A DNA stretch of 64,000 nucleotides from Burkholderiaceae bacterium (GCA_031291325.1 JARLJG010000066.1:28208-92207), one strand, 5' to 3'; counted from the first letter of the stretch, positions 52,232-61,518 are shown. Numbers and translations are program-made. Notes: a model not told the origin generated them from the letters alone.

Positions 52232-53441
52232 CTTGTTTGATCGTTAAGGAGTCCAGCGGAGATCCGGCTGCATCCAGTGCGCTCGCCAACAGGTCGCCAT
52301 GCGCCTTGAGCGTTGCCGCCGAAGACTGCGAGGCGGTGGCGACGCGCACGTGCACGTGGCCCCCGGCCAGGTTGATGGTTGCCGATATTTTGCCCAATTT
52401 CGGCAAATCGAAGCGAATCACGCTTTGCCACGAAGTTTGGCCGCCGTCGGCATTGCCTGCGTGCCCGCCGTGATTGCTTTCGTCGCTGATTTCCCATTCA
52501 AAATGCTGTCCCGGCCACAATTCTCCCTGCCACGCAACGCGATGCTGCTCCAGCGCATTCAACTGCAAATTGATGGTTTGTGCGCTCTGCTGAGTCAGGT
52601 TGGGAGAGCGCACCACGGCATCGGCCTGTTGCGGCAGATTGCGGGCGTTGAGCAAGGTATTGAGCGCTTGGGTCAACTTCGTCTGGCCGTCCGACGTGTT
52701 GCGCAAGTTGTCCATGAGTCGGGACAAGTCGGCGTCCGAGATTGCCGGCCTTGGCAGCACCGTTTGCGCGCCGACGCTTTGCGCTTTGGCCGTTGTCGCT
52801 GTGTTGGTCGCCGCGCCGGCGCGCGATGTTTGACTTGATTGTTCGACCTGCGGTGTTGCGGGCGCATTTGTTTGCGGTTCTTGCAGCAAGTCGCTCAACG
52901 GGCGCTGGCCGTCCACCCATTGACTGACATGCGATTCATAGAAGAGGCCGCTCAATTCGATGCTGTCCTGCAGCACCGCAGCAATTTTTGGGGGATTCGT
53001 AGTGGGGGCCGCCAACAACGGGGTCTTGCCGACCAGAGCTTGCGGCGCTCCCGATTGCTGCGCGGCTTGCAGCGCGGTATTGATGACCTTTGCGGCGTCG
53101 CTGAGCGAGGCCGACGACCCATCGTTCTGTTGCGTGACCAAAAAGGTTGGGCGCGGTTCCGACGCCAACAAAGTCATCGGCAAGGTTTCGCCGACATTGG
53201 TATCGGCCGGTAGCGCCATCCTAAGGACGTTGTTGGCGACGTTGACCAGAAACGTGCCGTCTTCCAGTTTGGTCAGCACCTGCGTTTGAAACAGCTGTCC
53301 GATTGCAGCTTGGGTGATATTGCCGGGCGCACCTTGGGCCAGGTTGGCGCTAACCGATACCGCCGTAGAACCGGTCGGCGCAGGTGCTGCCTCGGCGAGA
53401 ACCAGCGACTTAACGCTCGTTATGTCGGCCGGCGGAATCAT
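52212..53441 (-). CDS. Second FliK-like hook-length control protein
   Basis: The ATG at 53441 (MIPPADITSVKSLVLAEAA) gives 409 residues; the track start is far inside fliT. The N-terminal part has a beta-rich region (GTFLVNVANNVLRMALP). The middle is Gln/Ala/Thr-rich and likely disordered. The C-terminal domain is FliK-like (WQGELWPGQHFEWEI, VIRFDLPKLGKISATINLAGGHVHVRV). It differs clearly from the FliK encoded at 43824. With fhlB it forms a pair often found together; it may control export specificity of another substrate class (inference). Confidence 0.82.
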   Translation of the reverse strand: MIPPADITSVKSLVLAEAAPAPTGSTAVSVSANLAQGAPGNITQAAIGQLFQTQVLTKLEDGTFLVNVANNVLRMALPADTNVGETLPMTLLASEPRPTFLVTQQNDGSSASLSDAAKVINTALQAAQQSGAPQALVGKTPLLAAPTTNPPKIAAVLQDSIELSGLFYESHVSQWVDGQRPLSDLLQEPQTNAPATPQVEQSSQTSRAGAATNTATTAKAQSVGAQTVLPRPAISDADLSRLMDNLRNTSDGQTKLTQALNTLLNARNLPQQADAVVRSPNLTQQSAQTINLQLNALEQHRVAWQGELWPGQHFEWEISDESNHGGHAGNADGGQTSWQSVIRFDLPKLGKISATINLAGGHVHVRVATASQSSAATLKAHGDLLASALDAAGSPLDSLTIKQDEAAQS

Positions 53442-53446
53442 CCAGT

Positions 53447-53779
53447 TTAGCTCGAACGGGTCGTGCCGTATGCATCGGCCAGTTTGCGCTTGGTCTTGAC
53501 GCTGCTGATTTGCATCGACAATGTTGCCATCCACGGCTCGGTAATGTTGCGAATTGCGCGATCGTCGGCCAGGATTTTTTGGATGACTTTGATTTTGCGC
53601 TCGCGAACGGCGCCCTCGGCAATTTCGCTCTCGCTGCGTTTGATGGTCGCGATGTGCTGCGCGCAGGCATTTTCCAGTGTTGCCAATTGCATCCAATTGC
53701 CATTGCGCGCGGCCACCACCATCTCATCGGTCAATACGGCGATGGCTTCATAAAGGGAAACCACTTCTTGGCTATTCAT
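53447..53779 (-). CDS. fliT: Flagellar chaperone FliT
   Basis: FliT is the chaperone for the filament cap FliD and, in enterics, also an inhibitor of FlhDC. The 110-residue helical protein (LYEAIAVLTDEMVVAARNGNWMQLATLENACAQHI) fits the FliT pattern, with a C-terminal regulatory helix. It follows fliS by 6 bp. Whether it restrains FlhDC here is unknown. Confidence 0.9.
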   Translation of the reverse strand: MNSQEVVSLYEAIAVLTDEMVVAARNGNWMQLATLENACAQHIATIKRSESEIAEGAVRERKIKVIQKILADDRAIRNITEPWMATLSMQISSVKTKRKLADAYGTTRSS

Positions 53780-53785
53780 TGTCGA

Positions 53786-54262
53786 TCATGCCTTTACAAG
53801 ACGGGATACACGCGGTGCCAGCGGGTCGGTATTTAAAGCGGGCGGCACTTGCCGCGCTGCTTGCTTTGCGCCATCGGCGCCGATCGCTTCCCACGCTCCC
53901 TTCAATTCGTTCAATAGGCGATAAACTTCGTCCAGGATTTCCGGGTCGTTGGTGCTGTTGGCAGTCAACAATTGGCGGCTCATATAGGCGTACAGCGCGT
54001 CCAGATTGAGCGCCAATTCGCCGCCCACCTCTTTATTGAGGCTGGCTCGCAAACCGGTCTCGATAAAGGCGATCGCCCTGGAAATCGCTTTGCCCTTTGC
54101 CGCGATGTGCTGGGCTTGCATATTCTGTTTTGCCACTGTAACGTGCAGCATGGCGCCTTCAAAGAGCATGACAACCAGTTGGTGCGGGCTGGCGGACATG
54201 ACCCCGGTCTCCATACCGACATTGGCGTATGCCGTGGCGCCACGTTGAGGTGATCCAAACAT
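53786..54262 (-). CDS. fliS: Flagellin chaperone FliS
   Basis: FliS binds the C-terminus of flagellin before export. The 158-residue protein contains AYANVGMETGVMSASPHQLVVMLFEGAMLHV, the near-invariant FliS start region, and the helical bundle with FIETGLRASLNKEVGGELALNLDALYAYMSRQLL. A longer C-terminal tail rich in Ala/Pro extends beyond the bundle. It is part of fliD-fliS-fliT. Confidence 0.95.
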   Translation of the reverse strand: MFGSPQRGATAYANVGMETGVMSASPHQLVVMLFEGAMLHVTVAKQNMQAQHIAAKGKAISRAIAFIETGLRASLNKEVGGELALNLDALYAYMSRQLLTANSTNDPEILDEVYRLLNELKGAWEAIGADGAKQAARQVPPALNTDPLAPRVSRLVKA

Positions 54263-54286
54263 TGATTGTTTTCCCTGAATGATAGG

Positions 54287-56914
54287 TTAGCCACTGCTCG
54301 ACGAGCTTGCCAACGAGGCCAGCTCTTGAGTTAGATAGGTTTGCGTCGCATCCAGTTTGGACATGGTCGTGTCCAACGCTTGAAACTCAGCCATGTAATT
54401 TGCCTGTTGCGCCGCCAGGGTCTTGTTGAGCGTCTTAATCTGCGCCTGGATGCCGGTGATATCGTTGTTGAGTCCTGTGGTTTCGGTCGTGATCGGTCCC
54501 GTGCTTCCCATGATCGAGGTCAGCGCGGTATTGAGTTGATACGCGTACCCTTGCGAGAAGGTCAATGTGCCGCGCGATCCGGTCGAGCCGCCATCGACGG
54601 TCAGTGCCAGTCCGGCAGTGGCAGACCCAGCCGATCCGGTCAGGACTTGCCCCGACCCGCTTGCCGGATTGCCGCCGATGGTGCCTTCGACATCCAGTCC
54701 GGTAGTGCTGGTTGGTGCAGAACCCAACAATGTGTTTGCGGCATTGCCACTGAGGGTGACCAGCGACGCCGAACCATAGCGTTGCGAGGTGATCGAGAGC
54801 GCGCCGCTGCTATCGACCGCCACTTTGACGGAGCTGCCCGCGTTCGAGATTGCACCCGCGCCGTTGATTGCGCTTTGCACCGCAGTAGCCAGCGAACTGG
54901 CGGTATAGGTTCCTGCGGCTAGCGTAACGGACGCCGAAACACCGTCGATGTTCACCGATAATGCATCGTTGCTGCCGGTGGTGATGGTAAGGCCGGGGGC
55001 GGCGCTTCCCACTTCGGTTCCCTGCGTTGCCACTTGCGAGACGTTGATCGCGTAGGTGCCTGCCTTCGAGGCCGAGGTCGAGGATTTGAAACTGACCAGG
55101 CTGTCCGAGGCGTTCCCGACAGCAGTAAACAGGGCGGCCACGTTGCCGAAATTGTTGGTGACGGCTTTGTTTAACGTGGTGCTGTTGAGCGCCATGCTGC
55201 CGTCGCTCTGAAACGTGATGCCAAGTTGCGCCAGCGAATTCATGCTGTCGCTGGTTCCGGCAATCGTTCCGCCGAGCACGGCGCGTAACTGCTCTTGGAC
55301 GGTCTGGACGCCGCTGTCGCCCAGCAAAGGGCCGTAGGTATTGTTGGTGGTATTATGCCCGATCGCCGAAGTGAACGTGCTGTTCAACGAGTTGTACGCG
55401 CTCACCAGCGACTGCACCGAAGTTTCCACCGAAGACGAATTTTGCGTCACTGCAACCGTGGACGACCCTGTCGCGGTGAGGCTCATCGACAGGCCCTGAA
55501 CCGCGCCGGTGACGTTGTTGCTCGCGCTGGTAATCGCAAGGCCGTTGACCGTGAGCGCGGCGTTTTGCGCACTGGCGCTTTGCGTCAAGTTTTGCGTTCC
55601 AGACGGATCGTAGGAGAGCAAACTGCTTAAGGTGGAGTCGCCACTGACCGAGATTTTCATGCTCGATGCGGCGCCGGTTGAGCTCGAAGTCAACACCAGA
55701 TGATAGGGTGAACTGCTGCCATCGTTGACGATGGTCGCGGTGACGCCGATGCTGGCGCTGTTGATCGCTGACGCTATTCCCGCCAGCGAATCGTTGGAAC
55801 TGCCGATCGTGATGCTGCCGCCGGCATTGCTGGCATCTTGCGTGAAAGCGGAATTAGCGTACGTTCCACTGGTGAGCGTGCTGCCCGCAGTCAGGCCCGC
55901 AGTGGTCGGGGACGTGCCCGCCACCGTGATCGCATTGGCGGAAGTCAAGGCGACGCTGCCCATATACGTCTGCGTCGTGCCGGACGAATTTATCCCGGTG
56001 AAGCCTCCGCTTGCGCCGCTGCTGGCATTTTGGTTGATCGTAAGGTTGGCGCCGGATGCGCTGGAGAACGCCAGTGTGCCGGCCGCTGCCGTGCCGGTAA
56101 CGGTGATGCCGGCTGCAGTCAATTGCGCGCCGACAGAACCGGAGTCGGTGCTTTGCAATGCGCTATCGAGTTGCGCGGCAGTCAAGCTGGAATTTGCGCC
56201 GACGTTGGCGACGGTGACGCCTCCCACCGTCAAGTTATAGGAGTCGGTGCTTCCAGTGCTGACATCGGTGAAGGCCAAAACGCCGCTACTGGCCGCTTGC
56301 GCAGTGGCGGTGACCCCGGTCGTGGCGGTCTGGAGGTTGATTTGTGTCGCCAGCGCAGCCGCACTGGTGGTCGAACTGCTGGTGGCGATTGTCGTTCCGT
56401 TGAGCGTGAGGGAACCGGCGGCAATTCCGCTGCTGGCAACGCTGGAGGCTAAAGTGGATCCCGTCAGGTTGGCGCTTACAGTGCCGAACTCGAACGAAAT
56501 CGTGGTCGAACTCCCGGTTCCTAGGGCTGTGCTGCTACTCGCTTGCCCTTTGCTCGTTAGCGTTTGCGCTTGCGCCAGTTGGCTGACAACGACGCTATAA
56601 TTTCCCGCGCTCGCCGTGCTGTCGGCGGTGCCGGACAAAACCGACGTGTTCGACGGCGTCACCGACAAGGCACCGAACGCGCTGGCAGAATCGATGCTTT
56701 GCACAGCCGATTGAAACGTGCTGAGCGCCGATGTCACCGCACCATAAGCGGATAAGGTCGTTTGATAGCTGGTGATCTGATTGTTAAGCTGGGTCAGCGG
56801 CAGCGACTGAACAATCATCAATTGCGAGACGATCGCATTGACATTCAGCCCCGAGCCGATTCCGGCGTCGGTCAGCGCGGCTATCCCGGTACTAGAAACG
56901 GGTGAAACACTCAC
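54287..56914 (-). CDS. fliD: Flagellar filament cap protein FliD, enlarged
   Basis: FliD caps the filament and folds incoming flagellin. The start is GTG with a strong AGGAGG. The 875-residue protein begins MSVSPVSSTGIAALTDAGIGSGLNVNAIVSQLMIVQSLPLTQLNNQI, a typical FliD N-terminus, and ends with the coiled-coil helix LNNDITGIQAQIKTLNKTLAAQQANYMAEFQALDT. It is almost twice the usual length (about 450-480). The extra sequence is repetitive Ser/Thr/Ala-rich beta modules (for example SGVLAFTDVSTGSTDSYNLTVGG), probably surface-exposed. A sigma-28 promoter precedes it. Confidence 0.95.
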   Translation of the reverse strand: MSVSPVSSTGIAALTDAGIGSGLNVNAIVSQLMIVQSLPLTQLNNQITSYQTTLSAYGAVTSALSTFQSAVQSIDSASAFGALSVTPSNTSVLSGTADSTASAGNYSVVVSQLAQAQTLTSKGQASSSTALGTGSSTTISFEFGTVSANLTGSTLASSVASSGIAAGSLTLNGTTIATSSSTTSAAALATQINLQTATTGVTATAQAASSGVLAFTDVSTGSTDSYNLTVGGVTVANVGANSSLTAAQLDSALQSTDSGSVGAQLTAAGITVTGTAAAGTLAFSSASGANLTINQNASSGASGGFTGINSSGTTQTYMGSVALTSANAITVAGTSPTTAGLTAGSTLTSGTYANSAFTQDASNAGGSITIGSSNDSLAGIASAINSASIGVTATIVNDGSSSPYHLVLTSSSTGAASSMKISVSGDSTLSSLLSYDPSGTQNLTQSASAQNAALTVNGLAITSASNNVTGAVQGLSMSLTATGSSTVAVTQNSSSVETSVQSLVSAYNSLNSTFTSAIGHNTTNNTYGPLLGDSGVQTVQEQLRAVLGGTIAGTSDSMNSLAQLGITFQSDGSMALNSTTLNKAVTNNFGNVAALFTAVGNASDSLVSFKSSTSASKAGTYAINVSQVATQGTEVGSAAPGLTITTGSNDALSVNIDGVSASVTLAAGTYTASSLATAVQSAINGAGAISNAGSSVKVAVDSSGALSITSQRYGSASLVTLSGNAANTLLGSAPTSTTGLDVEGTIGGNPASGSGQVLTGSAGSATAGLALTVDGGSTGSRGTLTFSQGYAYQLNTALTSIMGSTGPITTETTGLNNDITGIQAQIKTLNKTLAAQQANYMAEFQALDTTMSKLDATQTYLTQELASLASSSSSG

Positions 56915-56947
56915 TTGCGCCTCCTGCGAAAACTACACTATACGTCG

Positions 56948-56974
56948 TTTACGGCGCGGACAAAGCAGACTTTA
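56948..56974 (-). promoter_or_regulatory. FliA (sigma-28) promoter of fliD-fliS-fliT
   Basis: On the minus strand: TAAAGTCT, an 11-bp spacer and GCCGTAAA. The -10 ends about 34 bp before the fliD start codon. Confidence 0.82.
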
Positions 56975-57015
56975 GAAGGCAGTTTGCATGTCTGTTTCGC
57001 AAAATACCATGCCGA

Positions 57016-57393
57016 TCATACCTGTTGCTTGATTAACAAGCCCTGCGTCTGGTCGAGCGAATCGGCGATTGCCAAAGCTTCTTTCGACGGAATTTGACGG
57101 ATAACCTGGTTGTTCTGCTGATCGACGATCTTCACCACGATACGGTGGCTGCTTGAGTCCATGGAAAATTCGATTCCCTGCGCTTGCGATTCCATTGCCT
57201 TATTGATCTTTTGCACTGCCTGGCTTACTTGAGCGATAGATGGTTCCGACTGCGCGCCGGAAGCCTGCGCGACAGTGCTCGATTTATCGACGGTGACGGT
57301 CGCAGCCGATCCAGAGCTGGAATTTGTGCTCGCTTGCGGCGTCGGAGCCGGCACCCCCGATTGACTGATACTCGCGACTGGTCGGATATCCAT
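57016..57393 (-). CDS. flaG: Flagellar protein FlaG
   Basis: FlaG is a small protein linked to filament length in polar flagellates. The 125-residue protein has a variable Ser/Thr/Ala-rich N-terminus and the conserved C-terminal domain (EFSMDSSSHRIVVKIVDQQNNQVIRQIPSKEALAIADSL), which identifies the family. AAGGAAGG precedes its ATG. It lies between fliC and fliD and is probably reached by read-through from fliC, because no separate sigma-28 promoter is clear. Confidence 0.93.
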   Translation of the reverse strand: MDIRPVASISQSGVPAPTPQASTNSSSGSAATVTVDKSSTVAQASGAQSEPSIAQVSQAVQKINKAMESQAQGIEFSMDSSSHRIVVKIVDQQNNQVIRQIPSKEALAIADSLDQTQGLLIKQQV

Positions 57394-57416
57394 GATGACC
57401 TTCCTTTATGGCCGAA

Positions 57417-57443
57417 ATCCCGGCCTGAAAAACTGGCCGGGAT
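57417..57443 (-). terminator. Hairpin after fliC
   Basis: Perfect 9-bp inverted repeat ATCCCGGCC/GGCCGGGAT with a 9-base loop, 28 bp past the fliC stop codon. The following T run on the minus strand is short, so termination may be partial and allow flaG expression. Confidence 0.5.
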
Positions 57444-57470
57444 CGCTTACGCTGCTATATGACTAACCGT

Positions 57471-59015
57471 TTAACGCAATAAGGTCAGTACCGAGTTAGG
57501 CAAGGAATTCGCCTGTGCCAGCATCGCCGTGCCCGCTTGTTGCAAGATTTGATAGTGGGCAAGGTTGGCGGTTTCCGACGCGTAGTTCGTATTTGAAATC
57601 AAGCTTTGCGCGGATTGCAGATTCGTCGATGCCGTGCTCAAGTTGCTGATGGTCGCCGTGAAACGATTCTGGATCGCGCCCAAGTCCGCTTGCTGCGAAT
57701 TGATCTGGTTGATCGCCGCGTCCACAATGTTGATCGCCGCATTGGCCCCCGAGACTGAGCTGATATCAAGGGTAGACAGAGACGAGAGTTGCGAGGAATA
57801 GCCGGTCAAGCCGCCATCGCCCAACGCGGTGCCGCCGTTGGTGTCCACAAGATTGATCGACGACGAGGAATTCAAAGTCAAGTTACCTGAGGTTGTCGTC
57901 CCCGCGCTGCCGGCAGTGCCCGAGACCAAGTTGACATCCGTGCTGCTGAGATTGCCGTTCGCAAGGATACCTGTACTGTTGACGCCACCGTTCGCGGTCC
58001 ATCCCGTTGCAGTCAATCCCGTTGCGGCCAATACCGCAGCTGAGCCGGCGCCAGCGGCATCCGTCGCCACGTTAATGTCGCGTCCGTCTGCAGCGGTCAA
58101 TTTCAATTGGCCGGTGCTGGCGTCGGCGGTGGCCGTCACTCCCGATTGCGACGCGACGGCATTGATTGCCGAAGCGGCATTCTGGATTTGCCCCAATTCG
58201 GTAGTGGATGCAGAGATGGAGCCGACGGCGATCCCGTTAATCCAAAGCTGACCGGAGGTGGTCGAGTTCGAAGTCGCGACCGTTACTGCCGCACCTGTTA
58301 CCGTCGTCGATGCAGTCGCAGTCACGCCACCCGTCAAGCTCGATTGGGCATTGATCGCGGCTGCCTTGGCGTAGGCGCTCGATGCGCTGACGCCGGGGTC
58401 GGAAGTGGCGTTGGATGCGCCGATCGTCACGCCGTTGACGATGATGCTCGAAGCGGTCGTCCACGCGTTGGTCGAGACTGCGGTGGCGCTGGCGCCGCCG
58501 TAATTGCCGAGCGTATTGGTGGTGGCGCCGGCCACACTGACGCTGATCGTTTGATTGGCATTGGCGCCGGTTTGGAATTGTTGCGCCTGGAACGAGCCGT
58601 CCAGCAGATTTTCGCCGTTGAACTGGGTGGTGGTTGCCGTATTTTGAATTTCCTGCAGCAACTGCTGTGCTTGCGCATTCAATGCAGAGCGGTCGGAAGA
58701 TGTGTTAGTCGCATTCGCCGATTCGACTGCCAGTTGGCGCAGCGTTTGCAGGTTGGACGTGACCGAAGTCAATGCGCCGCCAGCCGTTTGCGCCAGCGAA
58801 ATGCCGTCGTTCGAGTTTTGCGACGCCTGTGTCAAACCGTTGATTTGCGAGGTCATGCGTGTGGAAATCGCCAAACCTGCCGCATCGTCGGCTGCGCTAT
58901 TGATGCGCAAACCGGAAGACAGACGTGCCAACGACTGCGACAAGCCAGACTGCGAATTCGACAGGTTGTTTTGAGCAACTAGCGACGCCACGTTAGTGTT
59001 GATGAATAAGGACAT
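57471..59015 (-). CDS. fliC: Flagellin FliC
   Basis: FliC is the filament subunit. The ATG at 59015 (MSLFINTNVASLVAQNNLSNSQ), with AGGAG upstream, gives 514 residues; the track start is 13 codons too early. The conserved N-terminal D0/D1 helices (LSSGLRINSAADDAAGLAISTRM) and C-terminal helix (INQINSQQADLGAIQNRFTATISNL ... ILQQAGTAMLAQANSLPNSVLTLL) are clear. The centre is a variable Ser/Thr/Ala-rich domain, a likely place for O-glycosylation given the sugar genes next door. Expression is from a sigma-28 promoter. Confidence 0.97.
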   Translation of the reverse strand: MSLFINTNVASLVAQNNLSNSQSGLSQSLARLSSGLRINSAADDAAGLAISTRMTSQINGLTQASQNSNDGISLAQTAGGALTSVTSNLQTLRQLAVESANATNTSSDRSALNAQAQQLLQEIQNTATTTQFNGENLLDGSFQAQQFQTGANANQTISVSVAGATTNTLGNYGGASATAVSTNAWTTASSIIVNGVTIGASNATSDPGVSASSAYAKAAAINAQSSLTGGVTATASTTVTGAAVTVATSNSTTSGQLWINGIAVGSISASTTELGQIQNAASAINAVASQSGVTATADASTGQLKLTAADGRDINVATDAAGAGSAAVLAATGLTATGWTANGGVNSTGILANGNLSSTDVNLVSGTAGSAGTTTSGNLTLNSSSSINLVDTNGGTALGDGGLTGYSSQLSSLSTLDISSVSGANAAINIVDAAINQINSQQADLGAIQNRFTATISNLSTASTNLQSAQSLISNTNYASETANLAHYQILQQAGTAMLAQANSLPNSVLTLLR

Positions 59016-59111
59016 GATATTTCTCCTGTGTGGATCCGATGGTTTCCGGCTCAATCACTGCCAACTTTGGTTCGCCTTCGGTTGACTGCAAACAAACCGC
59101 CGTTGTTCTAT

Positions 59112-59138
59112 TTATCGGTCAAGACTGGAAAAAGTTTA
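59112..59138 (-). promoter_or_regulatory. FliA (sigma-28) promoter of fliC
   Basis: On the minus strand: TAAACTTT, an 11-bp spacer and ACCGATAA. Each box has one mismatch to TAAAGTTT/GCCGATAA. The leader to the fliC ATG is about 90 nt. Confidence 0.87.
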
Positions 59139-59381
59139 GTGTTGAACGCAACTTTTATTTTTTCCGTTCTTGCCGAAGTTCAATCGCGCCAAGTTCTTCA
59201 TCGGTTGCATTGGGACAATTCTTTAATGTTTCTTGAAATAAATTTTAGCGGGTGGACGCAAGCAGGAGATCCTGGCTTCATATGGAAGTTTGCCGGAATG
59301 GCATCGAGGGCGTATGGTAAACTGCCGACCCACGTCGTTTTTCATTAGTTAATCATTACCGCATCAGGAGGGCAGTACCCC
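59139..59381. other. Intergenic region between the fliC promoter and the SDR gene
   Basis: No gene is seen. A weak housekeeping-type promoter (TTGCCG, 17 bp, TATGGT, near 59293-59321) may serve the rightward sugar genes. GGAGGG lies upstream of the ATG at 59382. Nothing else is recognisable. Confidence 0.4.
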
Positions 59382-60389
59382 ATGGATTATTCGCAGAAAT
59401 CGGTGCTGGTGTCGGGCGGAACCGGCTCTTTCGGCAACTTCATCGTGCGGCGCTTGCTCGATTTGGGCGCCAAGGAAGTGCGTGTTCTCAGCCGCGATGA
59501 GAAAAAACAGCACGATATGCGGGTGTTTTATCGCGGGCGCAGCAATCTTTCGTTCGTTATCGGCGACGTGCGCAATCGCGACCGCCTGGACGAAGCGATG
59601 AGCGGCATCGACATCATGTTTCACGCGGCTGCGCTCAAGCAAGTGCCGGCGTGCGAGAATTTCCCCAACGAAGCGATCCACACCAATGTCATCGGCGCGC
59701 AAAACGTGGTCGACGCCGCGCTGCGCAACAAGCTCGAAGCGTTCGTGATGGTCAGCACCGACAAGGCGGTCAAGCCGGTCAACGTGATGGGCATGACCAA
59801 GGCGCTGCAAGAGCGCATCGTGTTGAAAGGGAATCAGTCGCGCCTGAATCAGGGGACGCGTTTTGCCTGCGTGCGCTACGGCAACGTGCTGCGTTCGCGC
59901 GGATCGGTGATCCCGCTGTTCCGGCGTCTGTTGGCGGCGGATCAGCGTTTGACCATCACCGACGAACGCATGACGCGTTTTCTGTTGACTTTGAACGACG
60001 CCATCGACCTGGTGCTGTACGCTGCTGCCGAGCAGCGCGGCGGCGAAATCTTCGTGCGCAAGGCGCCTGCTGCGCGCATCCTCGACCTGGCCGAAATCTG
60101 CTGCGAAGAAGTGGGCAAGAAACTCGACTACGATGTGATCGGCTTGCTGCCGGGCGAGAAGTTGAACGAGATCATGCTGACCGAGGAAGAACTGGTGCGC
60201 ACCGAGGACTTGGGCGACTACTACAAGATTCATCCGTGGTGGAGCAAGACGCATTTCGACCACATCGACCACGAATACAGTTCGTTCGACAGCGTGGTCG
60301 ACAAGGCGCATATCTTGAAATTGATCGCGCGCGCGGATAAGGAGTTCGAAACTTTGGAGATGCCCGGTGGCGAATTCTCGAATTTCTGA
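59382..60389 (+). CDS. UDP-GlcNAc 4,6-dehydratase-like SDR (CapE/FnlA/PseB family)
   Basis: Extended short-chain dehydrogenases of this family convert UDP-GlcNAc to 4-keto-6-deoxy sugars. The 335-residue protein has the NAD(P) motif SGGTGSFGNFIVRRLL, DVRNRDRL, HAAALKQVPACE and VSTDKAVKPVNVMGMTK. The usual catalytic Tyr of YxxxK is replaced by Met (MGMTK), as in the CapE/WbjB/FnlA group rather than typical PseB. Position next to fliC suggests a sugar for flagellin or surface glycan. The exact product cannot be read from sequence. Confidence 0.85.
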   Translation: MDYSQKSVLVSGGTGSFGNFIVRRLLDLGAKEVRVLSRDEKKQHDMRVFYRGRSNLSFVIGDVRNRDRLDEAMSGIDIMFHAAALKQVPACENFPNEAIHTNVIGAQNVVDAALRNKLEAFVMVSTDKAVKPVNVMGMTKALQERIVLKGNQSRLNQGTRFACVRYGNVLRSRGSVIPLFRRLLAADQRLTITDERMTRFLLTLNDAIDLVLYAAAEQRGGEIFVRKAPAARILDLAEICCEEVGKKLDYDVIGLLPGEKLNEIMLTEEELVRTEDLGDYYKIHPWWSKTHFDHIDHEYSSFDSVVDKAHILKLIARADKEFETLEMPGGEFSNF

Positions 60390-61518
60390 TTCTTCCACCG
60401 CCGACGGCGGCCAGCCGAACATTCCGCTGTTCAAAGTGTTCCTGCCGCCGCGCGAGGTGTTGATGCCGCGCCTGGAAGAAGTGCTGTATAGCGGCCAGAT
60501 TTCGGAAGGCGCGCAAGTCGTCGAATTCGAGCGCCGTTTTGCCCAACGGATCGGTTGCGCCGGCATGCTGTCGTTCAATTCCGGCACCGCCGCCTTGCAC
60601 GGCGCGCTGGCTTTGGCCGGTGTGCAAGCCGGGGATGACGTGGTTTCGACGCCGATGACTGCCGAACCGACGAATATGGCGATCCTGCATGCCGGCGCCA
60701 ACGTGGTGTGGGCCGATGTCGATCCCGCCAACGGCAATCTGGATGCGCGTTCGCTGGCTGAGAAGATCACTGAGCGCACGCGCGCCATCATGGTCGTGCA
60801 CTACGGCGGCATTCCCGCCGACATCGACGCCATCCGCGCCGTTGCGCAACAGCGCGGCATTCCCGTCGTCGAAGATGCTGCGCACGCGATGGGCGCGCGC
60901 TACGATGGACGACCGATCGGCGTGCATTCCGAGTTCGTGATGTTTTCGCTGCAGGCAATCAAGCACATGACGACCGTCGACGGCGGCATGCTGGCTTGCA
61001 ACAGCGCGCACGATTTGGACAAGCTGCTGGCCGAAGGGCGCAAGTTCCGCTGGTTCGGCATCGACCGCGCGGCGCCGCGCACCGAGGTCGACGTGGCCAG
61101 CGTCGGCTACAAGTATCATATGAATAATGTGACGGCGGCAATCGGCTTGGCGCAGCTCGACTACGTCGACGAGGTAATTGGCGCGCATATCGCCAACGGT
61201 CGCTATTTCGATGTGGCGCTGCAAAATATCGACGGCTTGCGCACTTGCACCTGGGACGCGAAGGCGGAACCCTCGTATTGGTTTTACACCGTGATGGTGC
61301 GGGATCGCGACAATTTTTGCCGCCATCTGGCGGCGCACGGCATCGCCAGTTCGCAAGCGCACAAGCGCAACGACCGCCATTCGATATTCGCCTCCAGCCG
61401 TTGCGCATTGCCGGGCGTGGACGCCTTTTACGGCAGCATGGTGCATATCCCTTGCGGCTGGTGGCTGAGCGAAAGCCAGCGCGACTACATCGTCGATGTC
61501 ATTCGCAAAGGATGGTGA
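60367..61518 (+). CDS. DegT/DnrJ/EryC1-family sugar aminotransferase (first copy)
   Basis: A PLP-dependent enzyme that would aminate a keto sugar. The 383-residue protein starts at GTG with GGAG upstream and overlaps the SDR gene by 23 bp. Family features include NSGTAALHGALALAGVQAGDDVV, VEDAAHAMGARYDGRPIG and the PLP lysine in FSLQAIKHMTTVDGGML. It closely resembles the next gene at both ends (IPLFKVF near the start, IPCGWW...GW at the end), so the two are paralogues. The substrate is unknown but plausibly the product of the upstream SDR. Confidence 0.9.
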   Translation: MANSRISDSSTADGGQPNIPLFKVFLPPREVLMPRLEEVLYSGQISEGAQVVEFERRFAQRIGCAGMLSFNSGTAALHGALALAGVQAGDDVVSTPMTAEPTNMAILHAGANVVWADVDPANGNLDARSLAEKITERTRAIMVVHYGGIPADIDAIRAVAQQRGIPVVEDAAHAMGARYDGRPIGVHSEFVMFSLQAIKHMTTVDGGMLACNSAHDLDKLLAEGRKFRWFGIDRAAPRTEVDVASVGYKYHMNNVTAAIGLAQLDYVDEVIGAHIANGRYFDVALQNIDGLRTCTWDAKAEPSYWFYTVMVRDRDNFCRHLAAHGIASSQAHKRNDRHSIFASSRCALPGVDAFYGSMVHIPCGWWLSESQRDYIVDVIRKGW

